Assembly (NCBI GenBank): GCA_964559295.1
Contig: CAZLGO010000060.1
Location: forward strand, 1-10,954
Reading direction: 5' to 3'
Source: CAZLGO01 sp964559295
GTDB lineage: Archaea > Methanobacteriota > Methanobacteria > Methanobacteriales > Methanobacteriaceae
Length of the DNA stretch: 10,954 bases
The first letter of the stretch is position 1; every line of letters begins with the position of its first letter. Below are positions 7,365 through 10,954 of the stretch, one piece after another. Position numbers and translations under genes: made by a program. The notes under the pieces were generated by a model. The model searched no databases. It saw only the letters and a program-made list of their open reading frames with translations, and was not told the DNA's origin.

Positions 7365-7715
7365 GTGGATGATGATAAAGTAAGCAAAATGTTGGATAAT
7401 TTATTTATCATATCAACTCTTTTAAAAACCCTCTTTAAGTATAAAACTCTTGGAAGATACAGTAAAATACCCTTTTCTTACTATCAAGTATTATTAATAC
7501 TAAGAAATGCAGGAACACTGCCTATATCAAAAACTGGGAGGTTAATGTGCATAAAAAAACAAAATATGACCTATATGACTGATAAACTTGTTGAAAAAGG
7601 ACTGATCAAGCGAGTGCCGGATATGAATGATCGAAGAGTGATTAACATCACCATCACAAATAAAGGAAAAGAGTGTTTGAGCGAATGGCGAAGCGAAAAT
7701 ATAAAATTAAGATGA
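7365..7715 (+). CDS. MarR-family winged-helix regulator, C-terminus cut by a frameshift
   Basis: The product is a DNA-binding regulator of the MarR type. A recognition-helix region (SKTGRLMCIKKQNMTYMTDK) is followed by LVEKGLIKRVPDMNDRR and the wing-type strand VINITITNKGKE, the family's clearest mark. This frame stops after 116 residues, short of the usual 140-150. The missing C-terminal helix, part of the dimer interface in MarR proteins, is found at once in another frame (7712-7816). Loss of one A near TTAAGATG (7706-7713) would explain it. Restored, the protein would have 150 residues. I place the start at GTG 7365 because GGTG (7354-7357) lies seven bases before it; GTG 7350 is possible. 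The gene is divergent from the MacB-type operon and about 360 bp ahead of the peptide cluster, so it could control either. The break may be real or a sequencing error. Confidence 0.8.
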   Translation: MDDDKVSKMLDNLFIISTLLKTLFKYKTLGRYSKIPFSYYQVLLILRNAGTLPISKTGRLMCIKKQNMTYMTDKLVEKGLIKRVPDMNDRRVINITITNKGKECLSEWRSENIKLR

Positions 7716-7816
7716 TAAAGAGAAACCTTCCTATTTCTGATGATGAAGATTTGGAAAAGCTGTACAACTCAATTGAATATATTAAAAATGTTCTCTCAAA
7801 AATAGAGGATGATTAG
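7712..7816 (+). pseudogene. Displaced C-terminal helix of the MarR regulator (34 codons)
   Basis: In the frame two positions on from the regulator gene, an ATG overlaps that gene's TGA stop as ATGA. The following 34 codons read as a typical MarR tail (ISDDEDLEKLYNSIEYIKNV, then LSKIEDD). The coding quality and match to the family C-terminus make chance unlikely. It is either the second half of a frameshifted gene, a sequencing artefact, or, less likely, a separately translated piece made by stop-start coupling that could associate with the first half. Confidence 0.7.
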
Positions 7817-7886
7817 ATCAGGAAAATTCATAGTTTTTTAATGTAGAATCCTACGAATCTAACAATTTCGCCAGAGTATATGTAGC

Positions 7887-7944
7887 TTTAGTCCCAAAAT
7901 CAGGCGACTAAAACCATAGAGACAAAAATAAAAAATCTTTTTTT
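7887..7944 (+). terminator. Hairpin and T-run terminator after the MarR-type gene
   Basis: A 7-bp inverted repeat (TTTAGTC/GACTAAA) is followed 25 bp later by TCTTTTTTT. In archaea the T run alone is enough for termination; the hairpin may or may not matter. Confidence 0.45.
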
Positions 7945-8020
7945 AATTGGTTATAACTTCAAATAATTCGAAATTAATTCTGTCATCAACTTGTATAGTT
8001 CAAAAATAATACTAAGGAAA

Positions 8021-8047
8021 TATTTATTAATACAAATGTAATAAATA
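8021..8047 (+). promoter_or_regulatory. TATA box within an inverted repeat before the peptide gene
   Basis: TATTTATTA (8021-8029) and TAATAAATA (8039-8047) are perfect 9-bp inverted arms with a 9-bp spacer. The left arm, preceded by AAGGAAA as a possible BRE, is the best TATA candidate: a start about 25 bp on (near 8050) would leave a leader of about 27 nt carrying the Shine-Dalgarno. A dimeric repressor on this repeat would block TBP, giving a simple on/off control. AT-rich palindromes also arise by chance, so the operator role is tentative. Confidence 0.45.
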
Positions 8048-8076
8048 ATGATGAAGTATTAGCGGAGGTGAACTGC

Positions 8077-8205
8077 ATGAATCCTGTAACATTGGGTGGC
8101 AGCCCAGTATGTGGAGGCTGTTTGGCTTGTATAGGTTGTGTCACCAGTTTTGCTCTAATGATACTGGGAGCACTTTCTGCACTTGCGAAGAGCCAATACC
8201 ATTGA
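8077..8205 (+). CDS. Putative RiPP precursor peptide, four-cysteine sactipeptide-like (42 aa)
   Basis: A 42-codon gene with the best ribosome binding site in this cluster: GGAGGTGA (8064-8071), five bases before the ATG. The peptide begins MNPVTLGGSPV, then C12-x2-C15-x2-C18-x2-C21, then a hydrophobic stretch TSFALMILGALSALA and a polar end KSQYH. It lies 75 bp before a radical SAM/SPASM enzyme with a PqqD-like domain and an ABC exporter, the position of a RiPP precursor. From known families, the same C-x2-C-x2-C-x2-C ladder after a very short leader and before a hydrophobic tail is found in thurincin H, where each cysteine sulfur is bound to an alpha carbon in the tail. I infer residues 1 to about 10 are leader and the rest core; GlyGly at 7-8 could mark cleavage. 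A small metal-binding membrane peptide is the main alternative. Confidence 0.8.
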   Translation: MNPVTLGGSPVCGGCLACIGCVTSFALMILGALSALAKSQYH

Positions 8206-8233
8206 AAGTGTGACAACTAAAATTAGATCTTCA

Positions 8234-8262
8234 GGGATTAATCAGATCCCCGGGGATTTTTT
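8234..8262 (+). terminator. GC-rich palindrome plus T run between peptide and enzyme genes (attenuator candidate)
   Basis: ATCCCCGGGGAT (8246-8257) is a perfect 12-bp palindrome merging into six T (8257-8262). GGGAT (8234-8238) can alternatively pair with ATCCC (8246-8250). The stretch stands out from the AT-rich surroundings. Partial termination here would yield much precursor mRNA and less enzyme mRNA, as is common in RiPP operons. The effect is inferred. Confidence 0.5.
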
Positions 8263-8280
8263 AAAAAATGAGGCGATATT

Positions 8281-9654
8281 ATGTCATCAAATAAAAAAAG
8301 ATTTCCTATATTAAAAGAGGGTTATAAGTTACACAAAGGGCCGGAATATGGATTTGTTTATCCTTTCACCCTTGGAAGTAACGATACTGGTCATGTAATA
8401 AATGAAGATGCAGCAAGAATACTTGATAAATGTGACGGTAAGACCAGTTTAGAAGAAATCGCTAGAAAACTTGCTTTACACTACCAAGAAAATTATAATT
8501 CCATATATAAAACAGTAAAATCATATCTAGAAGAGTCAAGATCATTTGTAGACATATTAGATAAGCCAAAATCTGTAAATTTCCAAACTACAGGAAATTG
8601 GGAAATTCCAACTCCTACGCATGCTTCAATTGAACTTACTTACAAGTGTAACTTTTCTTGTAGGCACTGTTATATTAACAGTGGGCCTGAAAATGATCAA
8701 TTCTGGGAAAAAAATAAATTATTTGAAGTACTAATTGATTTAAAGCGTCTTGGAATTTTAATAATCGAGTTAACAGGCGGTGAACCCTTAGTTCATCCGC
8801 ATTTCTTTTCTATAATGGAGCATTGTTTAGAACATTTCCCTTTAGTAGGAGTTAATACTAATGGCTATTTACTTAATGGAGACCATATAACACTATTCAG
8901 TAAGTATAAGAATAGATTATATTTCCAGGTTGATCTAAATGGGGATAATTCTGAATACATGGATTGGTTTTGTGGCCAGAAAGGAGCATTTGAGAATGCC
9001 AAGAAGGCTATTGCGATGTTAAGTAAGAAAGGATTTGTCATTAGGGCTGCTATGACCTTAACCCCCATGAACGTTGATCAGATTTTTTCCACGGTAAATT
9101 TAGCTAAAAAATTAGGGGCTACATCGATGATACTCTCTACTGTAGTTCCAATGGGTCGTGGAAAATCTTCTGAGCTTATTTTTTCCCCTGAAGATATGGA
9201 TCAACTAATTGAACAAGTAGAGATTACTAAACAAGAGTTTGGTGATTTTTTATTTGAAAATCCTGATTATATTCCAATAATTGGTGAAGGAAAAAATGAG
9301 AGTAAGCTCAACTGTGGAGCAGCTAGCAGAACCGTGTGTATTACTCCTGATGGAGAAGTAAAGATGTGCCCCATGTCTAATCCTGATGATCTTTCTTTGG
9401 CAAATGTTTATTACGAAGATTTAGGTACAATATTTTCGAGAAACCTTTCCTCACTTTTAATTGAATTAGAAGATCCCAAGCCCGAAATATGTGGTGAATG
9501 TGAACATTTGTGGTTCTGCCAGCGTTGTTTGGCAAGGGGACTTCAAAAGTATCATGAGATTGGAGAGAAATGCTCTTGGGGAAGAAATCCTAAATTAATA
9601 TCAATTTTAGAGGGGGCAAAAAAAGTTGGCCGAAGTTCTCATAAATCTGAATGA
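8281..9654 (+). CDS. Peptide-modifying radical SAM/SPASM enzyme with N-terminal PqqD-like domain
   Basis: The 457-residue protein has three parts. Residues about 10-95 look like a PqqD-type RiPP recognition element (INEDAARILDKCDGKTSLEE and the following helices), which would grip the precursor leader. The radical SAM barrel has C123-x3-C127-x2-C130 for the [4Fe-4S]/SAM cluster, then LTGGEPL (164-170). The C-terminal SPASM domain carries C345-x12-G-x4-C363, then C404-x2-C407-x5-C413-x2-C416 and C431, enough for two auxiliary clusters; the last spacing is x2 instead of the usual x3. This layout and length match sactisynthases such as AlbA. The likely job is forming sulfur-to-carbon thioether links in the 42-residue peptide encoded 75 bp upstream. 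GAGGCGAT (8270-8277) supports the ATG at 8281. Its end overlaps the ATPase gene by 29 bases. Product type (alpha or other carbon) cannot be told from sequence. Confidence 0.92.
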   Translation: MSSNKKRFPILKEGYKLHKGPEYGFVYPFTLGSNDTGHVINEDAARILDKCDGKTSLEEIARKLALHYQENYNSIYKTVKSYLEESRSFVDILDKPKSVNFQTTGNWEIPTPTHASIELTYKCNFSCRHCYINSGPENDQFWEKNKLFEVLIDLKRLGILIIELTGGEPLVHPHFFSIMEHCLEHFPLVGVNTNGYLLNGDHITLFSKYKNRLYFQVDLNGDNSEYMDWFCGQKGAFENAKKAIAMLSKKGFVIRAAMTLTPMNVDQIFSTVNLAKKLGATSMILSTVVPMGRGKSSELIFSPEDMDQLIEQVEITKQEFGDFLFENPDYIPIIGEGKNESKLNCGAASRTVCITPDGEVKMCPMSNPDDLSLANVYYEDLGTIFSRNLSSLLIELEDPKPEICGECEHLWFCQRCLARGLQKYHEIGEKCSWGRNPKLISILEGAKKVGRSSHKSE

Positions 9655-10555
9655 AATTCACAGGTTTTACGGAAATTTTGAAGCCTTGAGAGGAATTTCC
9701 CTCGAAGTTAGAAAAGGTCAGATCTTTGGTTATTTAGGTCCAAATGGCTCTGGAAAGACCACCACCATTAAGCTCATATTAGGACTAATTAAACCTTCTT
9801 CGGGAAAAGTTAGTGTATTAGGAGAAGAAACCTACCCTGAAAACGCCAAATCCATGAATAAGAGAAGGCATATTGGATCTATGTTAGAATTCGATGGTTT
9901 ATATGAAAAACTAACTGGCTTACAGAACCTGGTTTTTTGGGGAGAACTATATGGTATGGACGGTCAAAAGGCAGTAAAACAGGCGAGAAACGTCATTGAT
10001 TCCGTGAAATTATCTGAATGGGCCGATGTTCAAGTTGCCAGATATTCACACGGAATGCGCAAACGATTAGCTCTAGCAAGAGCTTTGGTTTCTGATCCTG
10101 ATATTTTGGTACTGGATGAACCTACCGTGGGGGTTGACCCCGAATCAAGGTATCTTATCAGAAATATGATTAAGGAGTTAGCAGCTCAAGGCAAAACCAT
10201 ATTTTTTTCCTCCCATGATCTGGAGGAGGTACAGAAGATCTGTTCCCACATCGCCATTATAAAAAGGGGAAAATTGATCTCTAATGGTACTCTAAGAGAG
10301 GTTATAAGTCAGTTTGGAAAGTCAAAACTATTTATTCGTCTTGAGTCCCCAGCCGACGCGGATTTCTTAGCCAAAAGGTTACAAAATATGGGCTATGAAA
10401 TAAAGGTGGAGGGACCAGTGGTTTCATTTTATCCAGAAGAGGATTTTAATATCTCTGAATTGGCAGAAAGGAAAGTTTTGGATACCTGGAGAGTCAGATC
10501 CTCACTTGAAGAGGTTTACCTCAATTTAGTTGCAGATAAAGAGGGAGAAACATGA
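9626..10555 (+). CDS. ABC transporter ATP-binding protein, BcrA/drug-export type
   Basis: The 309-residue ATPase has Walker A GPNGSGKT at residues 38-45, signature YSHGMRKRLALARAL, Walker B DILVLDEPTVGVDP and switch histidine in FFSSHDLEEV. The Q-loop region reads IGSMLEFDGLYEKLTG, with Glu in place of Gln as in BcrA-like exporters. A C-terminal domain of about 90 residues (DUF4162-like) follows the nucleotide-binding domain. The only start giving the full domain is TTG 9626, inside the end of the radical SAM gene (29-base overlap), with AGGGGG (9611-9616) nine bases ahead. Its stop overlaps the permease start as ATGA. Together they form an ABC-2 exporter expected to secrete the modified peptide, protect the producer, or both. 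Confidence 0.9.
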   Translation: MAEVLINLNEIHRFYGNFEALRGISLEVRKGQIFGYLGPNGSGKTTTIKLILGLIKPSSGKVSVLGEETYPENAKSMNKRRHIGSMLEFDGLYEKLTGLQNLVFWGELYGMDGQKAVKQARNVIDSVKLSEWADVQVARYSHGMRKRLALARALVSDPDILVLDEPTVGVDPESRYLIRNMIKELAAQGKTIFFSSHDLEEVQKICSHIAIIKRGKLISNGTLREVISQFGKSKLFIRLESPADADFLAKRLQNMGYEIKVEGPVVSFYPEEDFNISELAERKVLDTWRVRSSLEEVYLNLVADKEGET

Positions 10556-10905
10556 ATACTCAATTGAAAGTCCTACTCTTAAAAGAGGTAAAAGAGGTTT
10601 GGTCGCGCAGAGATTATCTGTTCTCTTTCATTCTGAACACTTTTATTTTTTTAGGTGTAGGGTATATTTTCGTTACCCAATCGGCTCATGCCGAAGCCAT
10701 GCGAAAATTATTCATGGAGCTGACTTTTATAATGATCCCTCCTTTTGCCATGTGGATACTAAGTTTTCCTTTTATTCAAGAAAAATTCGGTGATGAAAAG
10801 CTCGTCAGGAAATTTGAAGCCTTATTAACCACTCCTATTTCCCTGACTACCTTATGGGCTGGCAAGATGATATCCATTTTTTTATTGAGTTATCCTATAA
10901 TTTAA
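10552..10905 (+). CDS. ABC-2 type permease, reading frame broken after 117 residues
   Basis: The start overlaps the ATPase stop (ATGA), with GAGGGAG just upstream. The protein begins like an ABC-2 permease: a basic N-terminus, a membrane helix at about 22-41 (FILNTFIFLGVGYIFV), a second at about 55-75 (FIMIPPFAMWILSFPF), then EKFGDEKLVRKFEALLTTPI, the conserved cytoplasmic coupling region. A third helix starts near residue 107 but a TAA at 10903-10905 ends it. Such permeases usually have about 240 or more residues and six helices, so more than half is missing. No frame after the stop reads as membrane protein. A tandem 10-bp repeat follows. An insertion, a frameshift or an assembly-edge error would all give this picture; a working transporter would need another subunit. 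Confidence 0.75.
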   Translation: MNTQLKVLLLKEVKEVWSRRDYLFSFILNTFIFLGVGYIFVTQSAHAEAMRKLFMELTFIMIPPFAMWILSFPFIQEKFGDEKLVRKFEALLTTPISLTTLWAGKMISIFLLSYPII

Positions 10906-10911
10906 GGTGCT

Positions 10912-10931
10912 AGATTTTCTGAGATTTTCTG
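10912..10931. repeat. Tandem 10-bp repeat beside the broken permease frame
   Basis: AGATTTTCTG occurs twice in direct tandem (10912-10921 and 10922-10931), followed by AGAATTCT. It begins seven bases after the permease stop. It may belong to the end of a mobile element, or be an assembly artefact near the window end. Confidence 0.6.
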
Positions 10932-10954
10932 AGAATTCTTATAACTTCATTTTG

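Larger units (their letters stand above)
7817..8076. other. Spacer with terminator and the promoter of the peptide gene
   Basis: No gene is seen in these 260 bp. TTTAGTC (7887-7893) and GACTAAA (7906-7912) form a 7-bp stem with a 12-nt loop, and a run of seven T follows at 7938-7944; together they can end the regulator transcript. The right part carries the promoter and operator-like repeat described separately. Confidence 0.6.

Noticed and set aside
8077..8205. Reading the 42-residue peptide as a small ferredoxin
   Set aside because: Only one C-x2-C-x2-C-x2-C block exists, without the conserved proline-linked fourth cysteine or a second cluster motif, and the hydrophobic tail plus radical SAM neighbour fit a RiPP precursor better; not fully excluded.
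8268..8294. Eight-codon reading frame overlapping the start of the radical SAM gene
   Set aside because: It is very short and without its own binding site, and its ATG overlaps the Shine-Dalgarno of the real gene; chance is the simplest explanation.
10530..10793. 87-codon frame overlapping the permease start
   Set aside because: It is out of frame with the ATPase-permease junction, and its translation lacks any family pattern while the permease frame shows clear ABC-2 features.

Overview
The window comes from a methanogenic archaeon of the order Methanobacteriales, most likely Methanobacterium or a close relative. Four things show this: an archaeal 16S rRNA 5' end on the minus strand at the left edge, a complete F420-dependent methylene-tetrahydromethanopterin reductase gene (mer), an archaeosine-synthesis radical SAM gene (RaSEA), and AT-rich spacers with archaeal TATA-type promoters, T-run terminators and GGTGAT-type ribosome binding sites. 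The species cannot be fixed from the sequence alone.

Layout. 1-302 is the 5' part of a 16S rRNA gene on the minus strand, followed by a gene-free leader and promoter region to about 938. The plus strand then carries a small DedA/VTT-type membrane protein (939-1424), mer (1506-2495), an iron-sulfur flavoprotein (2614-3345), a 548-bp spacer, and RaSEA (3894-4961). RaSEA converges almost stop-to-stop with a two-gene minus-strand operon encoding a MacB/FtsX-type permease and its ATPase (6710-4964). A very AT-rich spacer follows. It holds several palindromes and a 198-bp element with inverted terminal repeats that looks like a miniature transposon. Next is a MarR-family regulator gene whose C-terminal helix is displaced into another frame (7365-7816).

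The most interesting part is 8077-10905. A gene for a 42-residue peptide, not obvious at normal ORF length cut-offs, has a near-perfect Shine-Dalgarno and encodes C-x2-C-x2-C-x2-C followed by a hydrophobic tail. It is followed by a radical SAM/SPASM enzyme with an N-terminal PqqD-like recognition domain, then by a BcrA-type ABC ATPase and an ABC-2 permease in overlapping frames. This is the architecture of a ribosomally made, post-translationally modified peptide (RiPP) cluster. The four-cysteine ladder, short leader and hydrophobic C-terminus resemble the bacterial sactipeptide thurincin H. I propose an archaeal sactipeptide-like system: the peptide is the precursor, the SPASM enzyme makes thioether links from the cysteines to the tail, and the ABC pair exports it or gives self-protection. 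A GC-rich palindrome followed by six T lies between precursor and enzyme genes and could keep the enzyme level below the peptide level. The MarR gene and palindromes at the promoters may form its control circuit, which is inference only.

The permease reading frame breaks after 117 residues, next to a tandem 10-bp repeat close to the window end. This could be an insertion element, a frameshift or an assembly-edge problem. It matters for whether the cluster is functional.
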